35,113 bases of DNA from Clavulina sp. PMI_390 (Eukaryota; Basidiomycota; Agaricomycetes; Cantharellales; Hydnaceae), in NCBI GenBank assembly GCA_015039315.1, contig WIDE01000040.1:237467-272579 (forward strand), read 5' to 3'. Position 1 is the stretch's first letter; every line of letters starts with the position of its first letter. Below the pieces are notes generated by a model. The model was not told the DNA's origin and made no database searches. It worked only from the letters and a program-made list of their open reading frames with translations. A program made the position numbers and the translations under genes. This document shows, piece after piece, positions 1-12,203 of this stretch.

Positions 1-45
1 CCCCAGTAATACGCGTGTCTGAAATCGATTTAATTTGGCTCTTAG

Positions 46-2715
46 TATCTTTACCCACACTCCGCTGCCTCGTGAGGTTGTCATTGAGCTACAGCATCAG
101 GGTTTTATGAGCTTGTGGAAAACAGTGGCAGAGTTCAAGTTGGACTTCTGCACAGTTGTACAGACATCCGGTGAGCTACCTTCATGCTATCTCGATCAAT
201 GTGGTTATATTTTGATCATTGCTCATTTCCTTGATCTCCCAGTGCACACCCTTCATGCAATCAACAATAATCACTTAACTCTGGAGCTGACAGTTACTGT
301 TATGACATGCAATGCAGTGAACACCGTGGTGCCTTCTTCTAGTGACATAAACAGCCCTATTTGTCTGGTCAACAAAGGACTCACTGGCCATACTTCCAAG
401 CCTGCTTCTGAAGATGCGATGCTGGAAGCTCCCAAGGCTGAAATTGAAATATCTTCTACCAACTCTGTGGCCCTGCTTACTGTCACTGAAGTTGTGCAAA
501 CAATGGACACAGCAGTGTCCCAAATCTCTGAGCTAAAGATGTTGGAAACATCTGAGTCAATCAATCAGCTGAGTGGAGCAGCTGATAAGGTCAAATCTCT
601 TGGCACCACATTCCACACCAGCTTCTCTGCCCTGAAGGAAACACTGGAAGGATTTATGAAAATTGGAGGCCTACTTGCATCAGTGAGTTGTGCTACAATC
701 TCTAGCTTAAGGATGGCCTCTAATTGCTTTGGTCATTTATCACTTTGTTTTAAGATCCATCCTATCGCTGCTGCTGCTTGGAGTGTTGTAGATGCTGCCT
801 ACCATGTTATCCAGGCTGACATTACTCTATACACCAGTGTGCAGGACCTTGTCACTGCTATGCACAATGCTTGTGTTCTTGCTGGAGACTATGCTCCCAA
901 GGAACACCAAAAAATGCAGAGCACAGATGCAGTGGTGCAGCAGATTCTGCAGCAAGTGATCCATGGGTCTCATATTGTGGCTGCATATGGGGCAGCACAA
1001 AAAAAATGTAGGCTATCACAGTCTTAGCTCCTAATTCTGATGTATTTCTGATCTATCTTGTGGACTTAGCTGCATCTGCACTTAGAATCTTTATATCAGA
1101 CCTAGATCAGCAGGTACAAACCTGCATGGATCAGCTTGTATCCTTGCGCACTCAGCTGTCTGAGCATACTGTAGCCCTTGTTTTGGGCCATGTGGATTTT
1201 ATGAAGGAAAAGATTGAGCTTCTCAGTAAGCGTCTGTAATACTTCATGTGAATATATAGCTCACTTTCCAGTACTTCAGGTACAAAGGAGGTTTTCCGTG
1301 ACCTACAGTATGCTGAGGTAGCAGACCGCAATTTCCGTGATCAAGCACATGATAGTGGGTGTCTTTCAGGCACTCGCACAGATATCCTGGATGCAATTGT
1401 CACCTGGGCTGTGGGTGGCAAACAGCCAGCTATGTGTGAACCTTATCTTCAGATACTTGACCCAGATCAGCAAATGCTCTGGCTCTATGGTGTGGCAGGC
1501 AGTGGAAAGTCTTCCATTGCAATGTCAGTAGGCAGAGCCTTGGATGGTCTTAATATGCTTGGGTCATACTATGGGTTTACAACTGCCAACCGGGCTGCTT
1601 TGAGCCCATCCAATCTATTCTCAACCATTTCACTCCACCTAGTCAAGCAATTCCCTTTACTCCAACCAGTGCTTCTAGACATCATGCTCAAATCTCCACC
1701 TAGAATACGGGAATCAACCAGCCCCACTGTTCAACTGCAGACATTTCTTGTCCCTCTCCTTGATGCTCTTGCCTCCCTTGCTCCCCTCCAGAAGTGTACA
1801 GTGATCATTGATGCATTGGATGAGTCTGGTAGTGTCAAAGACCGCCAGGAAATCCTTACCTGCCTTGCAGGGCTAGCCTCCAGACTTCCTTTGTCAATTC
1901 ACATTTTGGTTACTGCCAGGTTTGAGTCTGATATTCAGAAAGCTGTTTCTGCAATCAGTGGCACTGTCCTGCTGGGGATGGAATTTATCCCCACTGTTTC
2001 CACTGAGCATGACATTTCCCTCTATGTGCATCACATGTTAAAAAATGCTTTTGAAGTGGAAGCAGTGGAGTATGCCACAGAACTCACACAGTTAGCCATT
2101 AAATCTGAGCAATCATTTCAATGGGCATCCACTGCTTGCCATTACATCAGGGATGTGAATGATGGCAATGCTGGGATCAGCTCTGAGGAGAGGCTTAGTA
2201 TTGTGCTTGCATCCACTAGTGGACTATATGCATTGTATACTACTGTGCTTGAGTCTACTTTTGGCACCAAGCCTCCTCCCATGCTGCACCTCATCCTGGG
2301 GTTGGTGGTAGTTGCTATTCAGCCCCTGTCACTGATTTCATTTATTGAGTTTGCCCATGATCAGCTACCAGCTTCAAAGCATCCAATGGCAGAGGCTCAC
2401 AGGATTGTGCGCCTGCTTGCTTCCCTCATTGCAGGGACTGAGGATCTCCATAAACCCCTAATCCCATTGCATACATCTTTTACTGACTTCCTGAAAGATG
2501 GAATTTCCAGCAAGATGTATGCTGTGGATGTTTCCACCTACAACCTAATCATGGCAATTGGTTGTTTCCAAATCTTGAAACACTCCAAAACTGGTCTGAG
2601 ATTCAACATATGCAAGCTAGAGACCTCATTCAGGCTGAATTTGGAGGTTCCTAATCTATCTGAGCTGGTCCACAAACATATCAGAACAGCTTTGCGCTAC
2701 TCCTGCTTATTTTAG
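46..2715 (+). CDS. NACHT STAND NTPase, N-terminal and NACHT half of NLR-like gene 1 (5' end outside window, ends at in-frame TAG)
   Basis: Proposed exons are 46-170, 243-682, 755-1007, 1070-1225 and 1280-2715, found by splice signals and by alignment with the paralogue at 15392-20906. The first exon follows an acceptor at 44-45, so earlier exons lie off the window. The product has a helical region (exons 243-1007), then a NACHT domain with a P-loop GVAGSGKSS at about 1489-1515 and a Walker B of the form VIIDALDES at about 1800-1828, followed by the sensor-like LVTARFESDI. In this family the NACHT ATPase acts as a nucleotide-driven oligomerisation switch in innate-immunity-like or incompatibility responses. 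TAG at 2713-2715 stands where the paralogue has TGG (Trp); the frame stays open behind it, so the WD40 half (2716-5186) belongs to the same ancestral gene. As written, translation ends in a NACHT-only protein. The domain call is firm; the functional state is uncertain. Confidence 0.85.
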
Positions 2716-5186
2716 ACTCTCCACTTGATCATGTTGGATGAGAACTCAGTAAAGAAGTTAGTTCCATCCATCGAGCAACTTCTCACTTCTACCAAGCTAC
2801 TTTACTGGTTGGAGGTCATGAGCTTGACTTCTACACCTGCTGTAGAAGTTCTAAGTGTATTGACAAGGAGTAGAAAAGTGGTATGTAAATTTCCTTATTA
2901 ATAAGAATTGTTCCTATCTCAAACATTACACAGCGGGCAAATATTTCAAGCACCATATTAGAGGAAGCAGTCCAGTTTGCAACATTTTTTGCTGTGCCAA
3001 TTTCCCTCAGTGTCCCCCATATCTACCTTAGCACACTTCCATTCATTCCAGTTTCTTCATCTCTTGAGCTGCTAAGAGCAAAGTTTTCAAGCCTCCTACA
3101 TATCAAATCAGGCTGCTTGCAGGTATGGCCGTCACTGAGACAGAAGCTCTACACTGGTCATGCTGCTGGGAGTGTGGCATTCTCTCCAGATAACACACTG
3201 ATTGCTGCTGGACTTTCCAATGGATCTGTTCTAGTATGGAGTGCTCATGGGGGCCAAAAAGATGGGAGATTGCTTTCTGGTCATTCTTGGCCAGTGACCT
3301 CTGTTACATTCTCTCCAGATGGTACTCTGCTAGCCTCTGGTGCACAAGACAAGACTATCTGCCTCTGGGATGTCCAGTCTCATGCACCTCTGTGCCAGCC
3401 TCTTCAGAGCAACTCAATAGTCTTTTCAATTGCATTTTCACCAGATGGTAGGCTACTAGCCTCTGCCTTGGGAAATTGTTCTATCCAGATTTGGGATGTT
3501 GAAACTTGGACACTCAAGGAACCACCATTGATTGGCCATAATGGACCAGTGCTATCTGTCGCATTCTCACCAGATGGTACCTTGTTGGCTTCTGGATCTG
3601 CAGACACCACTATCCAGTTGTGGAACATACCAGCTGGAACCCCTAATGGAACCCCTTTCACAAGTCACATCAAAGGTGTATGTTCTGTTACTTTTTCACC
3701 AAATGGTGACTTGCTGGCCTCTGGCTCTCTGGATGCAACAGCTCAGTTGTGGGATGTTAAAACCCATCTACCCAAAACAAGACCTTTTACCCGCCATAAT
3801 GGCCCAGTTTGGGGTGTTACATTTTCACCTGGTGGGATCATGCTGGCCTCCTGCTCTGGAGATAACACTATACAGCTATGGGATGCAGAGATATATCTGC
3901 CTATGGGAGAGCCTCTAAATGATAATGCTGGTTCAGTTTGGTGTGTGGCATTCTCACCAGATTGTTCTACATTAGCCTCAGGCTCTGCAGACACTACCAT
4001 CCAGTTGTGGGATGTGCTGTCTCATATCAAAGGACAGGGATCCACTCAGTATGAGGCCCCAGTGTTGTCTGTTGCATTTTCACCAGATGGAACTTGTCTA
4101 GCCTGTGGCTCTGCCAATGGTAATATCCAGTTATGGGATACTATTACACAGACAGCAAGGAGGGATCCAATTGCCACACATGGGCCACCAATCTGGTCAG
4201 TTGCATTCTCACCTGACAGCATGCTACTTGCCTTTGGTTCTGTAGCACATAGTGTCCAGCTCTGGAATGTAGAGTCTCATACTCCTGCAGGAGTGCCTCT
4301 GACTGGCCATAGTGCCCCACTGTGCTCTGTTGCCTTTTCACCAGATGGCACTTTGCTAGCTACAAGCTCTCTGGATACTACTATACAGCTCTGGGATGTT
4401 CAGCTACATATTCCCAAGGGAGGGCCTCTCACTCATCATAGTGGTCCAGTTCGGGCTGTTGTATTTTCCCCTGATGGTGCTATCCTTGCATCTAGTTCTG
4501 CAGATACAACCATCCAGCTGTGGGATGTCAGGTCTCAGACTCTGATTGGTCATCCTCTCACAGGCCATTATGATCAGGTTCAGTCCATTGCATTCTCACC
4601 TAATTCCAGGCTGTTAGCCTCTGGCAGTTTGGACAGTACTCTATATTTGTGGGATGTGCAGTCACATACATGCAAGTCAAAGGTTGTTGGGCACAGTGGG
4701 CCAGTTTTTGGTGTAGCATTCTCACCAGATGGTCACTTCCTGGCTTCCTGTTCTAGAGACAACACCATCAGGCTGTGGGATGGACAGTCTTGTGATCCCA
4801 AGGGTGAGCCTCTACCAGGACAAAATGGTCCTGTATGGTGTGCTGCATTCTCCCCAGATGGGAAGTTGCTGGCCTCTGGCTCCATGGATAATATCACTCA
4901 TCTTTGGGCCACAAGTATGGAACCTACACATCTAACCATTAACCAGCACCATCAAATATCTCTAGATACCTCATGGAAAGACACATTACATGATGGGTGG
5001 TTGAAACATCCAGAGCTGGGGCATATTGCATGGATCCCTCCTGCATATCAGGCTAACTTTTGGGATGAGAGGCTTATTACTATTCTTGGAAAACCAATAA
5101 ACTCTAAACCCAAGCTTGAACTCTCATTTGATCAGGTGGCAATAGGCACTGAATGGGAGACTTGCAATCCCCATGTTCTCCCATGA
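2716..5186 (+). CDS. WD40 half of NLR-like gene 1, downstream of the in-frame stop
   Basis: This continues the same frame past the TAG. The coding stretch runs to 2880, a 53-nt intron with GTATGT and CAG ends spans 2881-2933, and the last exon is 2934-5186. The paralogue's matching intron is at 18593-18650. The exon encodes about 14 WD40 units (from about 3156) of the type VAFSPDGTLLASGS..TIQLWDV. That number fits two seven-bladed propellers, the usual ligand-sensing part of NACHT-WD40 proteins. The units have diverged in sequence, unlike the homogenised units of gene 2. A C-terminal tail with HPELGHIAWIPPAYQ follows, a segment typical of Agaricomycete NACHT-WD40 proteins. No frameshift or second stop was found over 2.4 kb behind the TAG, so the lesion is young, conditionally bypassed, or a sequencing error. 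Expression as a separate WD40 protein cannot be excluded. Confidence 0.8.
3156..4915 (+). repeat. 14 diverged WD40-coding tandem units, about 126-129 bp
   Basis: Consecutive units begin with GH or a decayed form of it (SH, RH, HH, DN, QY, TH, GQ) followed by VAFSPDG, LLASGS and IQLWDV motifs. Unit length is 41-43 codons. Several units have lost the GH, and the DNA is clearly diverged between units, so recent homogenisation seems absent here. Confidence 0.85.
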
Positions 5187-6014
5187 ATCATGATGTAGTT
5201 GGCCTGTGCTTGTGTTGGGATTTCTTTAGATAGACTTCTGATAGGATTGCTACAACAAAATGTTAACTACTGGACCAAAGGTCCTTATATACACAAAATA
5301 CTATATTACTAGAATGTTCTACACTTTTCTGTTAGTCCGTGACTCAACCTATAGTAAATGCTAGAATCTTTGCAATGTTGCTGACTAATCCAAACATCTT
5401 ATTTCAACAGCTTGTATTCTGGAAAACTTCAGTTTGGAACATGTAGGTACTTATGTAGAGCCATGGGATTATTACTGTCATCTTTGAAGTACACTGTGTT
5501 AGCAAAATTGGTCAAGCAGGAGAAACTGTATGCAGAATGCATCCAGGAAGGACAAGGCTAACAAATGCCAAGCAAATATTTTTTGCACTTAGATAGTGTC
5601 CTGCATAAGGCAGGGCACTGTAGAAGGGAATGTGGTGTGTGGGTCAGATTCCTCTCATTTTTGCATTTGCCTCAGTAATCCTGATGTCCCCATATGGAAA
5701 TAAACTGCTCTGCTACCACCAGACTGGTGCAGTCTGTCTCCTAATGACCCAACAGCACCCAACTTAGTAGCTTGCCTACATTACCACAAGCTTTCATTTG
5801 ATTTGTTTGCCCTGTTTGATTGGCTCTCTTCATATCTCGAATTGATTGGTTCTTCTGTACATCCTGATTCTGATTGATTACAACTTTCCTGATTATCATT
5901 TGCTACCTTGGTTTTGGACTTAAATATTGTCTCTCATTGGTTTCCTATGTTCTGGAGCACTTCTGTTTGGTTTCCAAATTGCTGAACTTACTCCCTGGCT
6001 ACATCTGCAATATG

Positions 6015-6022
6015 TATATAAG
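6015..6022 (+). promoter_or_regulatory. TATA box of a probable retroelement or repeat promoter
   Basis: TATATAAG is followed about 30 bp downstream by a pyrimidine/purine-mixed leader (AGTCAATCAATCAAGC) of the kind seen at transcription starts. It lies just upstream of the dispersed repeat at 6070-6360, so it may be the U3 promoter of an LTR. No gene downstream was recognised. Confidence 0.35.
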
Positions 6023-6069
6023 GAGAGGATCTGTGTAGCACATAAGACAGTCAATCAATCAAGCACCCT

Positions 6070-6360
6070 TGCCCCATAACCTGCAAACCAAGCAACAGCA
6101 CTCATTCTGTTCCAATTCAAAACCACTCCATCCTAAATCCCTATCCATCCATTATCCGGCATTGAATTGTTTATTACTACCCAGTAAACCCTTTAACCCT
6201 ACTCCCTATCACATAGGGCAGTCTCAGCTGAATTGGAGAACAGACTTGTACCAATGAGGACAAACAGACAAGTCCTTGCATAGGTGTAATAGAGATCTAG
6301 AATCTTCAGAGCCTGAACTTGCTTTAGTGTGCATAGTGCTAGTTGCTGGAAAGAAACAAC
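6070..6360 (+). repeat. Dispersed repeat copy 1, inverted relative to 33480-33780
   Basis: The reverse complement of this stretch aligns with 33480-33780. Shared segments include ACTCCCTATCACATA, TCAGCTGAATTG, AGACTTGTA and CCTGAACTTGCTTTAGTGTG. Identity looks like roughly 70-75 percent with small gaps. Neither copy has a recognisable coding region. The upstream TATA box suggests an LTR or LTR-leader fragment, but terminal TG..CA ends and a primer-binding site were not found. Confidence 0.6.
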
Positions 6361-7599
6361 AGGAACTAACACATTACAGCTAGATAAATACATAGCATCT
6401 ATTTATCTATTCATCCTTCTTAAGCCTTCCCTCTATCCCTTAGCTCAAAAGCTTAATCACCAAATTGGTGGAGGCAGATCTAGCAACCCACTGATGTTCT
6501 CTTGATAGGTCAATCACCCAGATTTGTCTCTTCCTCAGGCACCCTACCAATGAAGCATATTCTTTGTGCATCCACACTGAAAAAGGTCCATAAATGAGGC
6601 TATTTACTACCAAGCTGTCTCTGAAATACTCTGTAGTATCAGTAAGAATCATTCCAATGTGGAGATCAACTTCACATGAATCAATAGCAAGGTGGGCCAA
6701 TAGGTTGCACTCCATCCAATAAGTTATTACTTTCAACAAACACTTCTGCTGCACAAAATAATGAATGAAGGTTTATTTTGCCAACCCCTTTTTATTTGCA
6801 TCCTCCCAGTTACATGACAGACAATAGCATTGTGATTATATCCTCAATGGGTTAGATGGGTACTGCAATGCCATATTTGGAGATATTGCAGGCTAGCTGG
6901 TCTCCTAGAAGGAGCAAGTTAGTGGGGCTGGATAGTGAGAGACCCAGGTGCAGATATGTGGGGAAGCAGATGGGGGGGAGCAGTAAAGACAAGCAAATGT
7001 AGATAACAACAAGTAGTTAAGAATAGGGCCTCAATGATGTAGTTCATGTGATAGATCATGATGCAGGACAGAAAGTTGTCCTGCTGCAAATAGGACAGAA
7101 AAATAAGCTTTATGATCAAGGTAATCTTATAATGCTCTGATCATAATAGGCAACAATAGCAACAACCAAAAGAAATACAGAAATAAAAGAGTTGGGTCTA
7201 AAGAAGAAAGAACAGAAGCATATACTCATGTGAGGGGTATGCTGACCCCAAAGCAACACACTTGCCCTATCAAATTCTCCTCAAACACCCTGCCCTCCAT
7301 GCCTCTCATATTGACAACATGGTGGTCTAAACTCACACTGCAGCTTGCTCAAAAGTTGATGACTTCTATTTGCATGGCTATCAAGTACAAATAGTGTACA
7401 TGCATTGCCATAAGGCAGGCTTGTGGCAATGCATCCGCTTCCGTATTGTCCTTGACCTCTACACCTCCACATCAGTGTAATCTGCCTCTTTTATCTTCTC
7501 CGCCTCCTTCCTCAAAGCTCACACGTGCCCCCCCCCCACCCTTTCAATGCAGGCTCTTGCTAGATTGATTTTCACTCATGGCATAATGTAACAGGAGCG

Positions 7600-8846
7600 T
7601 CAATCGGTGCCATATTGTATACAATGAACACAGTGTGGCTTGTTATTGAAGCAGGAGATGGCCCACTCGTATCTCATCTGAGTAGAGCTGGTGGCGGCAT
7701 TCGACGTTGTAGGGGAGTGAGGGATCGAGGATCGGCATGCAGATGGGTTGTCTCGGATGTGTGGGGTGATTTGATAGGGCGGTAGTGCCGAACCAGCTTT
7801 TTGGACGATGGCTCAAGGAAGGAATCTTTGATGGAAACCGTGGTCTATGTTGAGCACAGTTGGGAAGATGTTGACACCGGTGACAAACAAAAGAGTGCCT
7901 ATTTAAGTTACTCGACGCAGAGGAGAGAGAGAGAGAAGCCCGAAGACGTACAGTTTCAAATCACAACGAGACATGTGTGTCTGAGATCCTTGAGACCAAG
8001 GAACCGCGTCCCACCCCACACGATAGAATGACAAGCAGCGAATAGTCCTCTATGCAAGGGGCATCTGAGCGTAGACGCAATGAGGTCACAGTTGGCGTAT
8101 CCCTGGATCTACGCGGACAATGTGAATAAAGACTCAGATAAAGTGTAGCGCAGGTAGCAGTTGCGGGTTCACATACCACATACATGGCCTCCTCGATTGG
8201 CCTCATCGTTGAATGCAATGACTAATGAGTCGGAGTTGAGGATGAACCCCAAGTGGTGATGTGGTAGAAGAGCCCATGAAAAGAAGCGGGATGATGATGA
8301 ATGGACAGGACAAACGATCAGAGAAGAGCACGCTAGCGAGGGTAGCGGCCGGGTGGATAGCTCACCTTTGGACTCCTTCCGTCGTACCTGGTTATCGTGG
8401 TCGATACGTTACGATGATGCATTGAGGGAACGATTATTCTAGTGGGGCCATGACGACGCCCAGGGGTTTGCTGAGAGGTGGGAGAGTAGAAAGATAGCTT
8501 CGATGGAGGGGAGGTCGTGTTCAGGTAAGGGTCTCTTGCGCGGTTTGAGTGGTGGGCGCATCCCTAGTCGCTAGTAAAAGCTCGCGAGATCCGCAACGTG
8601 ACTGAGAGACTTGGGTGCTGCTGAACCATTCGGGCTCTTTGTAGTGCACGAGTTTGTCGTCAAATGGCATTGGAGCCGGATATCCGAGGTAGCGAGTGTG
8701 ATCGCTGTATGAGAAGCAGGGACGCACCAGTTCGAGTGACAGTGGTATCAGTGCTGCCGCCAGTCAGTCTCTCGCTTGCTTGTCTTGAGCGCATGCTTAG
8801 CTGAGCGGGGCTCACAACCTCAGGAGCCGGTAGCTAGTGAGCTCAT
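7600..8846 (-). pseudogene. GT18-like glycosyltransferase fragment D1 (N-terminal half, degenerate)
   Basis: Reading the minus strand, an ATG at 8846 starts MSSLATGS, then a TGA. Further 3' are segments matching exons of the intact gene at 25563-28374. One is ILNSDSLVIAFNDEA (about 8190-8260, matching ILNSYQFVSALDGATNDEA), followed by a GTATGTG donor and an acceptor TCCAG before GGATACGCC. Another is ISCFNNKPHCV near 7640-7660, matching ISCFNDKVGCV. Homology stops near 7600, so the catalytic C-terminal half is missing. It lies head to head with the plus-strand copy at 9363 and corresponds to fragment D2 (11035-12203) at a distance of about 3.36 kb. A (GA)n tract at 8851-8872 sits just upstream of the start. 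It is a clear relic and not expected to make enzyme. Confidence 0.65.
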
Positions 8847-9362
8847 GGTAAAGAGAGAGAGAGAGAGAGAGGGCAATAGTCGCTTTTGAAAAGGAGCAGA
8901 TGTAGCCAGGTTTGGGGGGTAAGAGGGCAAAAGGAAGTTGATCTCCGTGCGTGGGAATTGGCACGATTATCAAACGACTGGCAGACGATATCCTTCCTAC
9001 CACCAAGTCTATGTGTTGAATAGACGTATAAATAATGGATGTATTTCGTTCTCTTCCTGTGCGCTGGTCCGTGTCCCCGTCCATGTCGTGGAGGAGACCT
9101 CGCCTCTGGAGTTTTTCTGCTCTCTCTTCACCTCTCAGTCAAGCACGAGCCCCCTGCGAGGTTGAACTCCCCTCAGAGACGACCAGTAACTGCAGAATCA
9201 ATCATCTCCACGACTTCCCTCTGTACTCCATTCCCTCTTCCGACCAGACAATAGGGTCATCTTCCCCACTCTTTTTACTGCTGCGACCCTGCTCGAGGTC
9301 TCGCCCATGTTGCGGTAACTCCTCATCCCACGAGTTCTCATAGCAACATTCCATTGTTCGTC
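8847..9362. promoter_or_regulatory. Divergent intergenic spacer 1 between two head-to-head GT18-like copies
   Basis: This 516-bp spacer separates the minus-strand start at 8846 from the plus-strand start at 9363. It carries a (GA)n microsatellite next to the minus start and CT-rich tracts before the plus start, as is common in fungal leaders. It is homologous to the spacer at 12204-12738. A bidirectional promoter is inferred from position; no TATA box is obvious. Confidence 0.4.
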
Positions 9363-11030
9363 ATGTCCGTTATCCTGTAAGTCGTCCCACAAAGCATGCT
9401 GCTTGATGGTGATCCATTCCTGACCGCTCTAGTAGCTTCACTCGTGGTTCAACCAGCCGAATCGTCCATGCCATCATAGCCGTTTTCTTTGTAGACTTTA
9501 TGCTCTCCAACGCGCCAAGCTACGACCCACCCGGTATATCGCGCCAATCCTACTATCATAATGGCATTGTTGAAACCTCGCATATTCTCTTCCACCCCAA
9601 ATCGTGCGACATGTGTGTTCCCCGCCGAGTGATAGCACGCAGAAAAAGCTGCTAGACCTGCCTGTTTCAATCCACGCTTGAGAACCATCGCCAATCTAAA
9701 ATTCTTTGTAATTCCTACTCCATCCGCGCAATATCAGCGCAGAGGTGATTTCGTGTCGTATGGCAGACAGGCATCTGCTAGTTTATCACTCCACCAGGCT
9801 TGCACTCGCCTCGATCGCGGCACATCGCGTTGAGGTAAGAGCCACCGTTGCACATCCTACTGAGATCATCGACCTCACACTCCTGCTTCCCGCCACTATC
9901 TATTAGCGATGATATCCACACGGCTCATGATGGAGCATTGGCCAGGAATCAACCCAGCATGTGCATGAATACCATGTGTCAACACCAGGTCTCTGTTCCT
10001 CCTCTCGCTCATCATGCATGATCTGACAGCAAACCCGCGATCCATTCCATGTTGTAGAACCAGGCTAACCGTGCGTATCAACATCATTTACCCTTCGTCT
10101 CTTCCCATCGTGTTCTTGGCCGAGACCTCCTTTCCAACCTGAACCGCACAGATCGAAACCTTACAGCTCTTCGGTTCTACGATACTCTACGCTGGACCTC
10201 CTGATGATCTCCAGAAGATATGCTACGTCCCTGCACGCAACATTGACGTCAACGACAGCATCCCAGTTATCATCGCGTCAACTGCTGGAACGAGCTGCAC
10301 CGCTGTATCGAGTCAAGTGGGAATCTCGATTCGCCCCCTATCTGGAAGTTCTTCAGCTTCCATTTTGGCCACTAGGCGCTCCATGGACACGTTTCTCGAA
10401 AGATTACTTGCCGATCGTCAAGCTCAGCGACTTCAACGCGTTCCTTGGGTACAACATCAAACCATCTCGCAATCCACTGCCGTTCATCCCACACAAGGAA
10501 CAACAACTGGCCTGCTTCGCGCTTCAGCCGGATCGCGCATGGCCACCTGGATTCTTACCCGGTGCTACACGCAAGGTAAGAGGGGTGCAACCCACGACCA
10601 GCCCAGCGAACGGCACCCAGTTCGCAGCGTATCGCCACCATTCTGAGATTCCTGAGATGAGCGAATTTGGTAGAGAGGAGGCGACGAAGAATTGGGTTTG
10701 CTGGAGTGGGATGTATTTTGAAAGAGGCGGCGAAGAGGAAGGTGTATCTGAGAGTAGGGAGGCCTGCGACTTTGCCAAAGCCGTATCACCCGCCGTGTTT
10801 GGGTGTACTGCTCATCGACCCGATCCTCAACGCGAGTGGATTACTCCTGGCTCGTCAACTTGACGACGCCACAGTGGCTACTAGCTGACATCCCTCTTAA
10901 GTGGACGATTTAGGGGACCCAAAGGCATTAAGCGACCGTAAAAGTCGGAACACGCGGCATAACAGCTTCGCGAGCCCAAGCTGTCGCAGGTTCATAACGT
11001 GAACTAAGACGATGAGACTGTCTTCGGGCT
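9363..11030 (+). pseudogene. GT18-like glycosyltransferase copy A (broken)
   Basis: ATG at 9363 (MSVIL) is followed by a GTAAGT intron in the same place as in copies B and C, then a segment with RRIVHAIIAVFFVDFMLSNA, the relic of a signal anchor. Stops follow soon after. The C-terminal half is still visible at 10204-10863, with YLEVLQLPFWPLGAPWTRFS, FNAFLGYNIKPSRNPLPF and PDRAWPPGFLPGATRKVRG matching copy B. The reading frame is lost after EIPEMSEFGREEATKN, where copy B continues MKNLGLLERDAFVKE; the DNA match resumes in another frame up to about 11030. Compared with B it also lacks a stretch near the WKFFSFHFW motif. It is a decayed duplicate of B, about 3.38 kb away, and abuts the 3' end of fragment D2 tail to tail. 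Confidence 0.7.
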
Positions 11031-11034
11031 GGAC

Positions 11035-12203
11035 GCGGGGATGGGGTGGAGTCGATAGCGAGGTGGTGGCGGTAATGACGAGGTCAAACGATGGGGCGCG
11101 GAGGATAGCTGCGATGCTAGCGCTCGTCTAGGTTTCATCTGTGTTTGAGCCGAGTCGGAAAGATGGTGGCATGGGTAACAAATGAGTGCCGATTTGGGCC
11201 GAGCAATGAGGACAAGGGGAAGGGAGAAAGGCTCCAAGACGTATAACTTGGTCGCACAATCAAGTTGTTTCGTGCGTGAAGAGATACATTTGTCTGATAG
11301 TCTCGAGACCGAGGCTCCGCGCCGCTGTCGCGTACGACAGAATGGCAAGCAATGAACGGCCCGCTAGTAAGGGGCATCTGGATGGAGAAGGGCGTGATAG
11401 GGTCACTATGACGCAGCCCTGGATTTACGTAGACAAAGTGAGAAATAATCAGCGATGTTGTAGCGCGCAGAGCAGTTGGGGGTTCACTTACTACACTGAT
11501 TTCTCCGTTGGCTGAACCTTCAAGCGCAATAAAGGGTTCTTCGGAGTGCTGGATAGCCACTATCTAGCAGGGTGATTGGATAAACGGGCCAGTGAAATGA
11601 AGAGGGATGATGATGAATGGACAGGATGAGGTATTAGAGCAGAGCACGATGACGGGGGGTTAGCGGCCAAGTGGATACCTCACCTTTGGACCAGTTTTCT
11701 CCCGCCCAGCCATCGTGATCAATGCACAACATTGATGTCTCGGGTCCACGATCATTCGACCTGAGCCACGACGACGCCCAAGCGGTCGCTGAACGGCAAG
11801 AAGACGACAAGATAGCTTTGATGGGAGAGGAAGTCGTGTTTTGACATGAGGTCTCTTGTGCGATTTGTGTGGTGAGCGCATCCTTTGCCTCTAGGAAAGC
11901 TCGCTAAATTTGCAAAGCTACTGAGGAACTACTGGAATGCTGCTGCCCCAGCTGAACCCTCTGCACCATCTGTGGTGCACAAGTGCCTCGTCGATATCAG
12001 TGGAGGAGGGGCTCAGGGGGGGAAGACGACGATGGCGAGTGTGATTGCTATATGAGAAGCAGGTATGCGTCAACCTGATAGCGCTAGATCACTGTGAGTG
12101 CTAGTGGTATTACCGCCAGTCAGTGTCTCGCTTGATTCGTCTTTCGTGCATGCTTGGCTGGGCGGTACTCACAACCTGAGGCGCCGTTAGCTAGTGAGCT
12201 CAT
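11035..12203 (-). pseudogene. GT18-like glycosyltransferase fragment D2 (N-terminal half, degenerate)
   Basis: On the minus strand, ATG at 12203 gives MSSLANGASG up to a GTGAGT donor. The next segment reads ITLAIVVFPP and then meets a TGA. Later segments match exons of the intact gene C: ASSWLRSNDRG with ENWSK before GGTGAGG (about 11700-11790, matching ASSWLEQNNRN and ENQSK), and HSEEPFIALEGSANGEIS before GTAAGTG (about 11512-11563). A further match reaches the donor-like TACGTCTTGGAGCC near 11225. The catalytic half is absent. It pairs head to head with copy B and is the duplicate of D1. The splice sites survive better than the reading frame, which argues for decay of a once functional gene. 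Confidence 0.65.

Larger units (their letters stand above)
5187..7600. other. CpG-poor intergenic, repeat-derived DNA
   Basis: No convincing gene was found. Open frames here are short and resemble no family I recognise, including a 104-codon minus frame at 6440-6754. The region is AT-rich and CpG-poor up to about 7.5 kb. It holds a TATA-containing dispersed repeat (6015-6360) and a C-homopolymer near 7530. It ends where a truncated glycosyltransferase copy begins on the minus strand. Confidence 0.6.

Noticed and set aside
35..1027. Single uninterrupted frame at the start of gene 1 treated as a complete protein start
   Set aside because: It begins with TTG inside an intron end; the acceptor at 44-45 and the paralogue show that earlier exons lie outside the window, and the frame reads through two in-frame introns.
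6440..6754. 104-codon minus-strand frame as a gene
   Set aside because: No motif, no splice partner exons, and it lies in CpG-poor repeat DNA next to a dispersed repeat.
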